Of a stretch of DNA of 64,000 nucleotides, positions 1 through 12,700 are shown one piece after another. The stretch lies in NCBI RefSeq assembly GCF_964204865.1, contig NC_135257.1:4898001-4962000 (forward strand). The letters are read 5' to 3'. Numbering within the stretch: position 1 is the stretch's first letter; each line of letters starts with the position of its first letter. Below the pieces are notes generated by a model. The model did not search any database and was not told the origin of the DNA. It worked only from the letters and a program-made list of their open reading frames with translations. The DNA is from Styela clava. Taxonomy: Eukaryota; Chordata; Ascidiacea; Stolidobranchia; Styelidae. Position numbers and translations under genes: made by a program.

Positions 1-1222
1 AGTGGTTCGCCATCTCTGGACTAGGTCTTATAACGATCATTATGCATTTATGCTGGCACTCTTCTTCTTCTTTGACACGTTTTTAAAATGTCGCCTTTCT
101 CTTTGATCACTGGACCAAACCCTTTAAAATTTTCAGTGCTTGAAGATTAAATTTTTCGCTAGTAGGCTATTACTTTTATTTATTTTAAATATTCCTGTAA
201 GCTGCATGGGACTCGTTTTTTTGTGCTATGACGTCATTTGAATTGGCCACTAGGTGGCGCTATGTGTCCATATATTTGAGCGTAGCTCTCTCGTTTTAAC
301 TTAAGGGAAGGGCTTAAAATCATTCTTAAAATTCAAGCTAGGTCTCATTTTCGGGGAAACACGGTAATTTAAGATGGAATGTTTTACCAAAAGCAGTGGT
401 ACAAGTTCACTCACCAAAAGTATTGATTTAATTAGTGCACACACACAACCACAGAGATATGTAAATCACATCCTAATAAAATAAGAAAAAACGCGAATAA
501 CTTTAGATAAATTACACAGTAAATAAAAAATATATATATGGAAAATTAAAACCAAAAATTGTTTGCCACACCATATTAATATTTTACAACGGTTGCCAAA
601 TCGAATATACCGTATTTCCCCGAAAAGAAGACCTACCCCGAAAATAAGACTCTCTCCCGTCTTAAATGATTAATGTTTTGCAATTATTTTCAACGAAAAC
701 TGTTTATATTTATAAGCACATGTATATCGGTTTCCATATTTTGTATATTGGAAAATCTAATTCTCTAGTTTTATCATCAAGTCAAATCAAAATGCATGCT
801 CACATAAAAGATAGAAAACCACATCTAATTAAAATCACCAACCGCGAATTAAAATTTAAACGAGAGCTCGATTTCTCAACTAGTTAGTATTTACAATAGT
901 TAGTAGTCTTGCAGGAACTACACCAGTATGTCCTCACCTGATGGTGAATAAATTTTGATCTCAATTGAAAATTTGAGAAAAACGAAGGTAGGCTAATTGG
1001 ATAAAACACGTTTTACAATGAAAATTGCAGTCATAATCAGTGTTTTACAATTACGAAGGCCTACTCCAGATCTCGAGCGGAAGTGCTGTATTTTCGACGT
1101 TAGATCTGAAATAGGGGTTTCATTAAATATTGCTTGATGAGAAATGCCGGTATATCACGCAGTTCGCGTTAAGCGGACGGCGAGGTACCGCATACAACGA
1201 CAGGAGTATGGTCGATAGATGA
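1..1222. other. Non-genic stretch with transposon debris
   Basis: I see no gene here. Around 340-366 and 608-650 are two oppositely oriented terminal pieces of a MITE family whose end reads ACCGTATTTCCCCG followed by an ...AAGACCT-type motif. The segment 368-600 resembles 7500-7680 (shared words include TAAGATGGAA, AGCAGTGGTA/AGAAGTGGTA and CTTTAGATAAATTA), so it is probably another copy of the same LINE 3' tail. The remainder is AT-rich and unassigned. Confidence 0.4.
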
Positions 1223-1618
1223 GAACTTCACAAAACAAAATCTCCGAATAAAAAGAAAAGGGCAATTTCACAAAATGTTGAAGTAGTAGATTCGGTGCAC
1301 GTTGAGCAGGAGAAAGTTGACAATATATCGACATACTTCAATAAATCTCGATAAGAAGTCGCCAAGAAGGAAGTAGGGGAAGGCACTGTCAGAAATGAAG
1401 AGGGAAATAAGTTCGTCGTAATTCAACATTCGTGACGAATTATGAATAAAAGACTTAAGATAACGCCGTCACCGTCACATATTGCCAAAATCCCGACCCG
1501 GACAAGTACTGATACAATTATACAGGCACATGAACGCCGAAGACGAGAACGAAAACCGCCTACCAGATTCGAACACTTTGCCATGTATACATTAAAAGAC
1601 GGATTCAACATAAACTTT
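1223..1618 (+). pseudogene. Degenerate retroelement-like ORF fragment
   Basis: Reading frame 1223-1618 stays open except for a TAA near 1351 and a TGA near 1434, and ends at a TAA at 1619-1621. The translation is lysine- and arginine-rich at first. Near its end it carries a basic-proline stretch, RRRRERKPPTRF, followed by EHFAMYTLKDG. Basic R-x-K/R-PP-x-R-F/Y motifs of this kind are common near the ends of retrotransposon polyproteins. That resemblance is the only functional hint; no catalytic motif is visible. A decayed retroelement fragment is the likeliest reading, but a decayed host exon cannot be excluded. Confidence 0.35.
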
Positions 1619-1621
1619 TAA

Positions 1622-2988
1622 CCAAAGGAGGTATGTAGTGTTGATGGTCATTGATTCCATGAATGATTAAGGCCTGCGCATGGATACTTTCATGTAAAGG
1701 GGAGCAACAAAGACAATACCGATCCTTGATGGCGGGAAATGGATAGAATTTACATATTTATCCCGGGAGAAAGGAAAACCGATAAGACGGCTTAACCATA
1801 TGAGGATTTTACTGCATGTGTAAGTTAATTCTTTCCTGCATTCGGAATTGTAGCAGTAAAGGCCCTTTATTTTGCGCGAAAATAACGTGTGTTGCTTCGA
1901 GAGAGCTTAGCAAGTTGAGGAACTTTTAAAATAGAGGCGAGATACAACTAATATGCCAATCAATAAATATCCCGAAGCATAGCAAGGAAGATTTGAAAAG
2001 TAAATTGAACAATCACACGCCATTCTTCAAGAATTCCCACCATAGTGCTTGTCAATGCCATGCTGGAGTAAACGCAATGGCGTGGATAACTGTTGAGATT
2101 GACCGAGCATAATCTAACTTCGAAAATATGCATAAAACGTTAAACGTATTTAAATGGTACCGGTATAATCTTTCATAACAACCAAATTGAAACATAAATC
2201 CATACTCCATTCATTCCGTAAATACATTCTCAGGGGTTACAAATTTGTTACTAAAATGGGGTTCTTTAGTCTGCCGTTACGCTTGGTCTCGAAACGCTAA
2301 CTTTGTGCCAATTACTAGCACTTTATTGAATGACCTGGTTGGCTGAATTGTGCGACATCCACAATGTCGTTGTTGCTCCATACATGTTCCGTTATCCAAT
2401 ATTTTAAGCGTCCGACTGTCAACCGATGTATTACCGTACATCCCGCACTTCTTACTGGTTATTAAATATATAATATTGTGGAGTTGCAAGATAACGAACG
2501 GTCGATTGAAATTCAGTTTGAACTCCCGTGGTTCCGATGTGCTTGCTTAGTCACAGCTTTGCAGTAAACTTCGTTGCTATGGCCTATGGCGTCTGCTTTT
2601 CATTCAGGTTTGGGGGTTTGAACTAAAGAGTTGATCGGCTTCAAAATGCGACCCGAGATTGTATTTTTCTTTTATAATTGACATCACTTTTAGGCAAATA
2701 AGTCACAATTATACAAGCTAACCTGCTCTGAGTTAAATATCTATGGTTAAATTCCAACTCATTCCAAGTCTTTTCTACAAAGAGACTGTTTATATCATCA
2801 CACACTGTATTTTTATATGAATATTCTTGCTAAAGATAATACCATCGCATGCCAAGCACACTTTCTCATGCGGCCCAGATGAAGTATAGGAATCCATCAG
2901 GATGAACACATGTAGCTAGTATTGATTCCAATACCAACACAAATGCTCAAAACTGCAGTTTTGATCATTTCCACATATCACCAACACC
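1622..2988. other. Intergenic, no gene recognised
   Basis: No convincing coding exon or repeat boundary was seen. It lies immediately downstream of the INO80E stop codon and should contain that gene's 3' UTR (the lower-coordinate side). Two short opposing ORFs near 2277-2550 overlap each other and look like chance. Confidence 0.4.
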
Positions 2989-5576
2989 TCATGGGTCAAT
3001 GTCGCACCATGATTCATCTGTATCTTCTGTTGTTTTCTTCCTTTCCTCAACATCCATTGCATGTGGTGCAATGTCACCAGTTGTAGATGAAAACTCTTTA
3101 CGCTTGATTTCGATATCAGGAACACCATTGGTATGTTCATCTAGGGCAGTATCTGGCATAAGAATGTATCACATATAAACCAGTTGAACAAAAAGAATAT
3201 TAATAGAAATATTTAAACAAGCAAAATATGAGATACAACAGAGAATGCATGTTCAAAATGTATAGAATATTTGATATATTAAATTTTTGACTTAGGCCAG
3301 GGGTTCCCAAACTTTATTGGCAGCAGGCCAAAATTAGAATCGGAAGGATGTTTGCGGGCCGGAAGAGTGTAGTGCCCAAAAGTGCGCGACGGCTTAGTTG
3401 GGGTTCAGAGGATTCACATTAGACATTATTTTGAAAAATGTTTGTTCAACTCATAACGGCGCTTTATGTCGCATTCGTCCAGAACTGGAATTGAGGACAA
3501 ATCGCTGAAGTTTGATTTTTTTCAATTCAGAAATACGAAAGCTGCCATTTATCCCAGAAACGTCTGTTTTCAGAGCCTAGTTTATGTTTGTTATTTGACA
3601 TCTCTAAGCTTTCTTATAAGGCTGATAACTAAATTACTGCCCTATGTAATCCTAATACCGGTACATATAACTGAGATACAGGCAAAATTGAATTGCCACG
3701 ATAAACATGTGCTTATTAAGCTGTGATAATGACGTAACAATTGGCGGTATCTAGATCGCAAAACGGTAGAAACAAAATCAGTTGGAAACTGTTTCACTCA
3801 AGCTCGTCGGGACATTTCAAATCGTTCCGCGGGCCGCGATTTGGGAACCCCTAACTTAGGCCTCCAGGAAAAATTTGAAATAGTTTATTTGAAAATTGTC
3901 ATTGAAAGCTGCTGAAATCTCACAGGAAAACAAAAAAAAGCTTCTGCTCACCTCCTGAAAAACTGTAGAAACATAAAACTAATCAAATCTTTGTTTATCT
4001 AACTATTATCCGATTCAAACTTGTTGAATATATATTGATAATTACTGATTTATACGTTCTCCGTTGTTACTGATACCTGTTCTGGAATAGCAAAGTATTC
4101 TATGTTGGCCCACAAAACTTACTTTCAGATTTGACTATCAAAGTTGTTCCAGATGATTCCTGAAATTTGAGGTAAGCATTAAATATCTAGATAAATACCT
4201 CTGAAGAATTTAATACCAATGACAGATAGCCGCCATAAACAAAAGCTAGGTTTTGATTGAAAAACTTCAAGGTCAGAGCAATATAAAGTGAAATTCATTC
4301 GCCTGATACAATGGAATCCAATAACATGAAAATCACCTCAATCTTGGTTGTATTTCTTTCCAATTCTCCTTTAATAAGGGTTGAAGCATTCTTTTTCCTA
4401 TAACAACATGAAGAAATTGCATTAGGAAAGGTTTATATTATGCTATTCCAATGTCACTAATTTATTGAAGTCACTTGTAATCCAAAATTCAAAACTGTAC
4501 AACCAATGTGTATACGCCTCACTAAAGATATGGTGCAGTCACTTGATTAGCATCAGAATTAAAACTGAAAATTGATATATATACCGGTATATATGATAGG
4601 AGCATTAAATAAAAGTAAAACTGATTTAAGTAGAAAAATATTTTATCCCATTTCATAAAAATACAAGTCTCATTGTAAGAATCAATATCCAATTTATTAA
4701 AAAAATAAGTCATGAGTCTCAGCTTAAAACTTTCAACCACTGATTTTAAACGACAACACCATCATCGCACAAAGGAAAAAATGTGAATCTAGAAAATGTA
4801 TCCTCATTAGCCATGCACTGAGGATAACTGTGAAATACAGTGATACTGGTCGAAAATAATTTGTGTGGATTGGCGTTCGACTATCGATTTGTTCGCGTAC
4901 CGTAAACATAATGGAGAAAACTTTTTTTGGTAAATTTCTGTGGCTATAATGAGATTCGTTTTTTGTGTGCAATGTCATCAAAAACCCTGTTTGTCTGAGT
5001 ATCGAGTCAATTTTACAAAATAAAATTCATTTCAATGTTCAATTACCAAATGTGTACTGACACATACACAGACTTCAAATATAACTGAGAACATAATCTT
5101 ACTTGGTTACAAAACTAGTGTCACAGTCAGATGATAATGTGGCATCTGTATCACTTGAAGAATCATCAGATACTTGTTCATATAACAACAACCTGTCCAG
5201 TAAAAACGATTTGTCTCGAGATACTCTCAATAGTTTATGCTGAGATTTCTCCAGATCTTTTTTGAAACTTTCCTGCTCCTGGGAAAGATTATAAATAAAT
5301 TTTTACCTCAAGGGTAATTGCGAGAAAAACCAATGTTATTGAATTAAACATAAGTTGTTAAGAAAATTGTCGTCAGAATCAGTGTTTTAAATATGATTGA
5401 TATTTTTCTATATGATATTAGTGTAGCATTTCAAGGGTTGGCGGTAACTTTTGTTTGAAAGCAAGTGAAAATATACAAAAAATTACTGATGAAATGATAA
5501 AAAACAATATAAAACTTACATAAAGCAGTATCTTCAACTTTCTTTTCAAATTTTCATACTTGGATTGATATTCCAT
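2989..5576 (-). CDS. INO80E: INO80 complex subunit E, five exons
   Basis: INO80E is a small accessory subunit of the INO80 ATP-dependent chromatin remodeller in the nucleus. Exons, in coding order: 5576-5520, 5278-5103, 4397-4337, 4159-4123, 3152-2989. Introns are GT-AG and phases match at every junction (0, 2, 0, 1), giving 164 residues. Exon 1 encodes [19 protein letters not shown] and exon 2 opens [20 protein letters not shown], then [15 protein letters not shown]. This is the diagnostic INO80E N-terminal coiled coil (human: YRNLKRKLKFLIYEHE...[17 protein letters not shown]). An acidic/serine run ([15 protein letters not shown]) follows, as in the vertebrate protein. The C-terminus is acidic and ends DIDP, like the human ...DIPE end. 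The proline-rich middle of the human protein (about 244 residues) is absent. Exon 3 uses a weaker GTGATT donor. The ATG at 5576 was chosen because the conserved motif starts three codons later; an upstream exon is not excluded. Confidence 0.9.
3298..3853. mobile_element. hAT-type MITE in INO80E intron 4
   Basis: The element begins CAGGGGTTCCCAAACTTT and ends with the near-complement ...TTTGGGAACCCCTA. It is flanked by a perfect 8-bp direct repeat, ACTTAGGC, at 3290-3297 and 3854-3861. An 8-bp duplication and a CAGGGGTTCCC terminus are typical of non-autonomous hAT elements. It is 556 bp with no transposase. It sits wholly inside intron 4, well away from the splice sites. Confidence 0.88.
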
Positions 5577-6807
5577 GAATCTACTCCTTGAACTTGTGTA
5601 TTATTTATCACACCATGGAGCCGTTATTATTTATTAGTTTATATAAACTGCCTTCAACACAAACATTATTATAATTCACCTTTACCAAACTAGATGTTGC
5701 AGAGAAGAACATACTTAAAACCATTGTCAAATATTGAACACAAGAACATGTAAATATGTTAGCATTACCGATTTAAAATGAACTGGACAACTGTGATCAA
5801 ACAAGCAGTGAAAGAATATCAACTCCATAAATTTTTAAACAATGAAACATTCTTCATGTCTGTAATATACATGCTTACAGATATGAAATTATCTCTTACG
5901 AGCCCATGAAAAAATTTAACCGAATAAGATATTACTGCACTAATACAGGGACTCGTATATAGAAGTACAATGGAAATCATAAATTCAGCTTCAGCGAAAT
6001 TATGTAGGCTAATACTTCAAAAGCAATACATGCACTATCTCGCAATATTTTATAAACAGGCAACTTGAATAACTAAGCTGGAAACCAACATCCTTGATTT
6101 AAAAAGCTATTGAGCCTGTTACAATATTGTGTGGGAATACTAAATAATTAGTCGAACAAAAAATAAGTAGCCTACATGCCTAAATTGGAAAAACTTGAGA
6201 CCGTTGTAAGAATATATACTCTGATATTGGTGGTATGCATACTGAGCGATAAAAATAGGCATATTATACGAAAGTCACAAACCGAACATAGTTCGCCGTG
6301 AATCAAATACTCAAGAGTTAAATGCAATAGCAATATTCATTAAAATCTGTCACCAACTATAAAGTTAATTATAATTATAGAACCATTGTGATGATTTCAA
6401 AAAATGATTACAGCCAATTTTGCGCTTGGTAAACCACAATTATGGCATATGCATGAAACCAGAATTTTTATGAATGTTTGGGAGGACATCTTGAGAGAAT
6501 TAAAACAGTAAATATGATCTAGGGCTTTCATAAATATCAAAAAAAGATAAAACAGGCAACTATTTAGTTCAGTTTCAGGAGACATATGACTTTTTTCGAT
6601 TTTTGACATATGACTTTGTTTTCAAGAAATTTGAAATTGACGTTCAAGTAGTTTTAAATGAGTAAAATCTTATGTTATTAGGCAATTTCTCATGAAGTAT
6701 CGATTAAGCCTAATAATTGTCGCTGATATTCTTCTTTATCCAAGTGATAACATTGTCGAAATCCACCCAGTGATATGTATGACCAACTCATCAGCAAGAT
6801 CGGCATT
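5577..6807. other. Intergenic between INO80E and PDAP1
   Basis: Both neighbours are on the minus strand, so this stretch should hold the PDAP1 3' UTR and the INO80E promoter and 5' UTR. I see no further exon and no clear TATA box or repeat boundary. Confidence 0.35.
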
Positions 6808-7302
6808 TCACGATTTTCCTCGTTTTCCTGATGGTTTAATTGCATTCAAACTTTGAGCTTTAAGTCTTGCTTGCGCATCTTCTTTCGCTTTCTTTTCTTC
6901 TTCTCTTTTCTTTGCCGCTTCTTCCCGCTGTTTACGAACAATGGCTAAACGGGCAAGATCTGCCCTTGCCTCTTCAGTTTTACCTTCACGATGCAACTGT
7001 TCATAACGTCTGGCTGCTTCTTGTTTTGCTATTTCTTCCCGTTGTCGTCTTGATAATGGGGCTGCCGCTGCCTCTGGTACCGCACTTAGATCTGAGATTT
7101 TTTTATTTTTCTGTTGAATTCTGTTTGGATTATTGACTTCTATGATATTTCTGGAATCCTCTTCATCTGACTCCTCTTCTGAAGATGAAGATTCTTGCTT
7201 TCTTTTTTCCAAATCTTTTTTCCGTTGTGCTTCCAATTCTTCTGGGCTAGTGAATTGTCTGTGTTTTCCTTTATGTGATTTTTTTCCTCCCCCACGAGGC
7301 AT
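6808..7302 (-). CDS. PDAP1: PDAP1-like 28 kDa heat- and acid-stable phosphoprotein
   Basis: A single open reading frame of 164 codons. The N-terminus is MPRGGGKKSHKGKHRQFTSP, matching the lysine/glycine-rich start of PDAP1 (human [20 protein letters not shown]). An acidic serine stretch follows (SSSSEEESDEEDS), then IEVNNPNRIQQK (human IDIENPNRVAQ). The C-terminal half holds the strongest signature, LSRRQREEIAKQEAARRYEQ, then EGKTEEARADLARLAIVRKQREEAAKKREEEKKAKEDA. Human PDAP1 is 181 residues, so length is normal. It is highly charged, predicted helical, and has no signal or membrane segment. The vertebrate protein binds PDGF-A; function here is inferred from similarity only. It has no intron: either an intronless gene or an old retrocopy. 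The frame is intact and strongly conserved, which favours a working gene. LINE-tail sequence lies about 60 bp upstream of the ATG. Confidence 0.93.
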   Translation of the reverse strand: MPRGGGKKSHKGKHRQFTSPEELEAQRKKDLEKRKQESSSSEEESDEEDSRNIIEVNNPNRIQQKNKKISDLSAVPEAAAAPLSRRQREEIAKQEAARRYEQLHREGKTEEARADLARLAIVRKQREEAAKKREEEKKAKEDAQARLKAQSLNAIKPSGKRGKS

Positions 7303-7361
7303 TTTACAGTTTTATGAACAAACGTTAGATTTTAAATTTGCAAAACTGTAAAGTTTGTGAA

Positions 7362-7680
7362 TAGATAAGATAAGTTTATTTCGACTCCATAATCAGCAGA
7401 AAGGCGATAAAACAATTGATAAAAACAAATAAATAAAAACTGACTATGAAATCAGAAGAGTAAACAAAATCTTGAATAAAGTTTAAAACGTACAGAATAT
7501 AAGATGGAAGGTATTGCCAAAAAGAAGTGGTAGACTACATGTTCACTCATCTAAAACTACCATAGGGCATCAATAAAATTAGAAAAAAGAGAGAAGCTTT
7601 AGATAAATTATATGGTAACCAAAAAATAAACACATAAAAAAGAAAACAATAAAACAAAAAAATGATTTCGCCAAGCTGAT
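7362..7680 (-). mobile_element. Truncated LINE 3' tail next to PDAP1
   Basis: This AT-rich stretch resembles the 3' UTR of the LINE that follows (7681 onward) and the segment 368-600. It contains words such as AAGTTTATTTCGACTCCATAA, parallel to AATTCGTTTATTACTCCAGACC at the start of the neighbouring LINE tail. It has no coding potential. I infer a second, 5'-truncated insertion of the same family. It lies where the PDAP1 promoter would be expected. Confidence 0.35.
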
Positions 7681-8854
7681 TATTCAATTCAATTCGTTTA
7701 TTACTCCAGACCATATAAAAACAACACAACAAATAAACATAAGCAAAACAAAAATAACGCAATAAATACATAAAATAACTGATATGACAATCAGATTCAC
7801 AGTGAGTCTCAAAAAAGAGTTATAATATAGCAATTCAAGAGACCAAAAGTGAGGTATAGAATCTAAGGTAGCCCGTAACAAACAGTATCTGGGAATCAAA
7901 TAACGATTGTAATAGAATGTTATTGGAGTTCCTGCATCTCGTCATGAACAACCACAGATTTTTTCTATGAAGTGCTTCGAAAGAGGGAATGTTCCCAGAT
8001 ACCATTTTGTGACGGACACTCTCAGATCTAGAGACACAGTGAATTACGCGATAGGCATTATTATATGAAATTTTAACTTTTTTGTAATTATAATTATTGA
8101 AAAACATCCAGAGCTGGCAGTTATAAATGCTACAACAATACGTCCTAAATAAAAGATTTTTCACAGTAGTGGAACAATTGACAAATTTTTTCAAAATTGT
8201 ATGGGCTATAAAATAAATTGATTTATACTGACGTTTCAAGTCAAGGTCATTTCTAAGATCACTGGATAGGAAAACACCAAGATATTTAGTGGACGAAACA
8301 TAAGTCAATACAGAATTACAAAGTTTGATATCAGGCAAATTATTCAGCCTAAACTTTTTATTCTGGATACACATACAGATTTTTTCGAGTTGTACAAGAT
8401 GTCATGTTCAATAGAGTATTTATCGCATATGTTAAGTAAACGTTGAAGACCTTTGGCTGAAGGTGAAATGCAACACATGTCATCAGCATAAAAAATATGA
8501 TTGATAATATTGTTATTTGCTACACATCCAATGGTCTCTTGATTCAACTTAACAGAAAGGTCATCCATGAAAACAGCATATAAATATGGACTTAATATAC
8601 TACCTTGCTTGGTACCATTATGGACAGAGAAAGGATCTGACACACTGCTACCCCATCTAACAAACATGGATTGATTACGATACATGTGTACAATCAGCGA
8701 CAAAAAAATTTTGGGGATTCTTCTGTTAATTAATTTACGAAATAGAGTCCAGTGATTAACTTTATCAAAAGCTTTAGTGGCATCCAAAAAAGCTATGTAA
8801 ACTGGTGATGATTTTTTGGAATAATAAGTAGCTAGCTGCTTTATTGTAAAAATG
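7681..8854 (-). pseudogene. LINE reverse transcriptase, downstream part, split by foldback element
   Basis: The minus strand encodes the catalytic half of a jockey/CR1-group non-LTR reverse transcriptase: palm motif YIAFLDATKAFDKVNHW, then NGTKQGSILSPYLYAVFMDD, then the catalytic HIFYADDMCCISPSAKGLQ. After a 2-bp frameshift near 8370, where a GT dinucleotide appears duplicated (TATGTGTATCC), the frame resumes as CIQNKKFRLNNLP...YLGVFLSSDL, the usual post-palm region. The 3' end is the short tandem repeat ATTCAATTCAATTC at about 7681. The upstream part of the same reading frame lies at 22065-22291, on the far side of the 13.2-kb insertion, and the two halves join exactly in frame across the target duplication. 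The frameshift and the insertion make it non-functional. Confidence 0.85.
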
Positions 8855-9130
8855 ACCTAGGTAAAGCTAGCGGCCACTTCCAGCGGACAGTTACCAATTT
8901 TTCCAAATTTGAACCCGCCATGCTCCACGACAGTTGTCGCGAATTCACTTAATTGCGCCTACATGGATGCAAAAAATTAGGCGATTCTCCCTTTTAGAAA
9001 CTGACGACAGACCTGAAACATAATAAAAAACAAAAATGATTGAAACAACACATTTTTTCCTCGATAAAATGAATTATTGCTCAGAAACTCATTTATCGAC
9101 AAAATCTAAAATTTAACTGAGTTGCAGCGT

Positions 9131-12100
9131 AATTTATGCAAGAAATAATTTTTTCTCATCCAATTCATTAATACGGTGAATTTGATGAAGATATATAAAA
9201 CATATATTAAATTTTAAAACAATTCCACTATGCGGAAAGTTGGGAAATACCCCCCAATTAAAGGAAAATTTTTAAGAAATTGTCAATATACCTCAGTAAA
9301 AGCGTAATTTATGCAGGAAATAATATTTTCTCATCCAATTCATTAATACAGTGTATTTGGTGGACAAATATAAAATACATATTGAAATTTAAAAAAAATC
9401 CACCGTGCGGAAAGTAGAAAAATTCCCCCCCGTTTAGGAAAAAAATATAGAAAATCTCCAATTTAACTCAGTTTAAGCGTAATTTAGGTAAGAAGGAATT
9501 TTTTCTCATCCAATTCATTAATGCAATGCGTTTGGTGGACAAATATAAAAGAGATATCGAAATTTAAAAAAAATCCACCGTGCGGAAAGTAGGGAAATTC
9601 CCCTCAATTCAATGAAAATATTTAAGAAATCGTCTATCCAACTCAGTTAAAGCATAATTTATGCAAGAAAGAATATTTTCTCATCCAATTCAATAATACA
9701 ATGTATTTGGTGAACAGATATAAAATACATATTGAAACTTAAAAAAAATCCACCATGCGGAAAGTAGGGAAATTCCCCTCAATTGAAGAAAAAAATATGA
9801 GATATCGTCAATTTGACTCAGTTAAAGCGTAATTTAGGTAAGAAGGAGTTTTTTCTCATCCAATTCATTAATGCAGTGTTTTTGGTGGACAAATATATAA
9901 TACATATTAAAATTTAAAAAAAATCCACCGTGCGGAAAGTAGGGAAATTCCCCCCAATTGAAGAAAAAAATATAAGAAATCGTCAATTTAACTCAATTAA
10001 AGCGTAATTTAGGTAAGAAGGAATTTTTTCTCATCCAATTCATTAATGCAGTGTGTTTGGTGGACAAATATAAAATACATATTAAAATTTAAAAAAAATC
10101 CACCGTGCGGAAAGTAGGGAATTCCCCCTCAATTGGAGAAAAAAATATAAGAAATCGTCAATTTAACTCAGTTAAAGCATAATTTATGCAAGAAAGAATA
10201 TTTTCTCATCCAATTCATTAATACGGTGTATTTGGTGGACAGATATAAAATACATATTGAAATTTAAAAAAAATCCACCGTGCGGAAAGTAGGGAAATTC
10301 CCCCCAATTTAATGGAAATATTTAGGAAATCGTCTATCCAACTCAGTTAAAAAATAATTTATGCAAGAAAGAATATTTTCTCATCCAATTCATTAATACA
10401 GTGTATTTGATGGACGAATATAAAATACATATTAAAATTTGAAAAAAATCCACCGTGCGGAAAGTAGGGAAATTTCCCCCAATTTGATGAAAATATTTGA
10501 GAAATCGTCTATCCAACTCAGTTAAAAAATAATTTATGCAAGAAAGAATATTTTCTCATCCAATTCATTAATACGGTGTATTTGGTGGACAAATATAAAA
10601 TACATATTGAAATTTAAAAAAAATCCACCGTGCGGAAAGTAGGGAAATTCCCCCCAATTTGATGAAAATATTTGAGAAATCGTCTATCCAACTCAGTTAA
10701 AAAATAATTTATGCAAGAAAGAATATTTTCTCATCCAATTCATTAATACAGTGTATTTGGTGGACGAATATAAAATACATATTGAAATTTTAAAAAAATC
10801 CACCGTGCGGAAAGTAGGGAAATTCCCCTCAATTTAATGAAAATATTTAAGAAATTGTTTATCCAACTCAGTTAAAAAATAATTTATGCAAGAAAGAATA
10901 TTTTCTCATCCAATTCATTAATACAGTGTATTTGGTGGACAAATATAAAATACATATTGAAATTTAAAAAAAATCCACCGTGCGGAAAGTAGGGAAATTC
11001 CCCCCAATTGAAGAAAAAAATATAAGAAATCGTCAATTTAACTCAATTAAAGCGTAATTTAGGTAAGAAGGAATTTTTTCTCATCCAATTCATTAATGCA
11101 GTGTGTTTGGTGGACAAATATGAAATACATATTAAAATTAAAAAAAAATCCACTGTGCGGAAAGTAGGGAATTCCCCCTCAATTAAAAAATATATATAAG
11201 AAATCGTCAATTTGACTCAGTTAAAGCGTAATTTAGGTAAGAAGGAATTTTTTCTCATCCAATTCATTAATGCAGTGTGTTTGGTGGACAAATATAAAAT
11301 ACATATTAAAAGTTAAAAAAAATCCACCATGCGGAAAGTAGGGAAATTCGGTACTCTCTAAATATGGACACAAAGATGACGCACAACCTGAATATGAAAG
11401 GTGTACCAGGATAGGTTCAGATTTAGAATCTAGATTGTACGATTTTGGGAGCGCAGGGAATAACCAATTTATGCAAAAAATAATTTTTTCTCATTCAATT
11501 TATTAATACAGTGTATTTGATGGATATATATAAAATATATATTAAAATTTAAAAAAAATCCACCGTGCGGAAAGTCGGGAAATTCCCCTCAATTGAAGAA
11601 AAAAATATAAGAAATCGTCGATTTGACTCAGTTAAAGCGTAATTTAGGTAAGAAGGAGTTTTTTCTCATCCAATTCAAAAATGCAGTGTTTTTGTTGGAC
11701 AAATATAAAATACATATTAAAATTTAAAAAAAATCCACCGTGCGGAAAGTAGGGAAATTCCCCCCAATTGAAGAAAAAAATATAAGAAATCGTCAATTTA
11801 ACTCAATTAAATGTAATTTAAGTAAGAAGGAGTTTTTTCTCATCCAATTCATTAATGCAGTGTGTTTGGTGGACAAATATAAAATACATATTAAAATTAA
11901 AAAAAAATCCACCATGCGGAAAGTAGGGAAATTCCCCTCAATTGAAGAAAAAAATATAAGAAATTGTCAATTTGACTCAGTTAAAGCGTAATTTAGGTAA
12001 GAAGGAATTTTTTCTCATCCAATTCATTAATCCAGTGTGTTTGGTGGACGAATATAAAATACATATTATAATTTAAAAAAAATCCACCATGCGGAAAGTA

Positions 12101-12700
12101 GGGAAATTCGGTACTCTCGAAATATAGACACAAAGATGACGCACAACCTGAATATAAAAGGTGTACCAGGATAGGTTCAGATTTAGAATCTAGATTGTAC
12201 GCTTTTGGGAGCGCAGGGAATAACCCATTTATGCAAAAAATAATTTTTTCTCATCCAATTTATTAATACAGTGTATTTGATGGATATATATAAAATATAT
12301 ATTAGAGTTAAAAAAAAATCCACCGTGCGGAAAGTAGGGAAATTCCCCCCAATTTGATGAAAATATTTGAGAAATCGTCTATTTAACTCAGTTAAAGCGT
12401 AATTTATCCAAGAAAGAGTATTTTCTCATCCAATTCATTAATACGGTGTATTTGGTGGACAGATATAAAATACATATTAAAATTTAAAAAAAATCCACCG
12501 TGCGGAAAGTAGGGAAATTCCCCCCAATTTGATGAAAATATTTGAGAAATCGTCTATTTAACTCAGTTAAAGCGTAATTTATCCAAGAAATAATATTTTC
12601 TCATCCAGTTCATTAATACAGTGTATTTGATGGTGATATATAAAACGAATATTAAATTTTAAAAATATTCCACCGTGCGGAAAGTTGGGAAATTCCCCTA
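9131..12700 (+). repeat. Left-arm tandem array, ~175-bp unit
   Basis: About 20 copies, counted by the anchor TGCGGAAAGT (first near 9231, last near 12679). Each unit contains CATCCAATTCATTAAT, TGGTGGACAAATATAAAATA, a poly-A tract, CCACCGTGCGGAAAGTAGGG and AATTCCCC. At least two subtypes alternate: one with GAAGAAAAAAATATAAGAAATCG and one with GATGAAAATATTTGAGAAATCG. Near 11349-11460 and 12109-12228 a ~115-bp spacer related to the GACGCACAACCTGAA hairpin family interrupts the unit. The ORFs in the array are chance by-products of the repeats. Confidence 0.93.

Noticed and set aside
7133..7351. ORF on the plus strand rich in serine and acidic residues
   Set aside because: Antisense shadow of the PDAP1 acidic region.
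11740..11991. Repetitive ORF MRKVGKFPPIEEKN...MRKVGKFPSIEEKN
   Set aside because: It spans just over one unit of the ~175-bp array; the same frame is closed in most other units.
9131..12700. CRISPR-like array
   Set aside because: The units are ~175 bp and contiguous with no unique spacers, in an animal genome.
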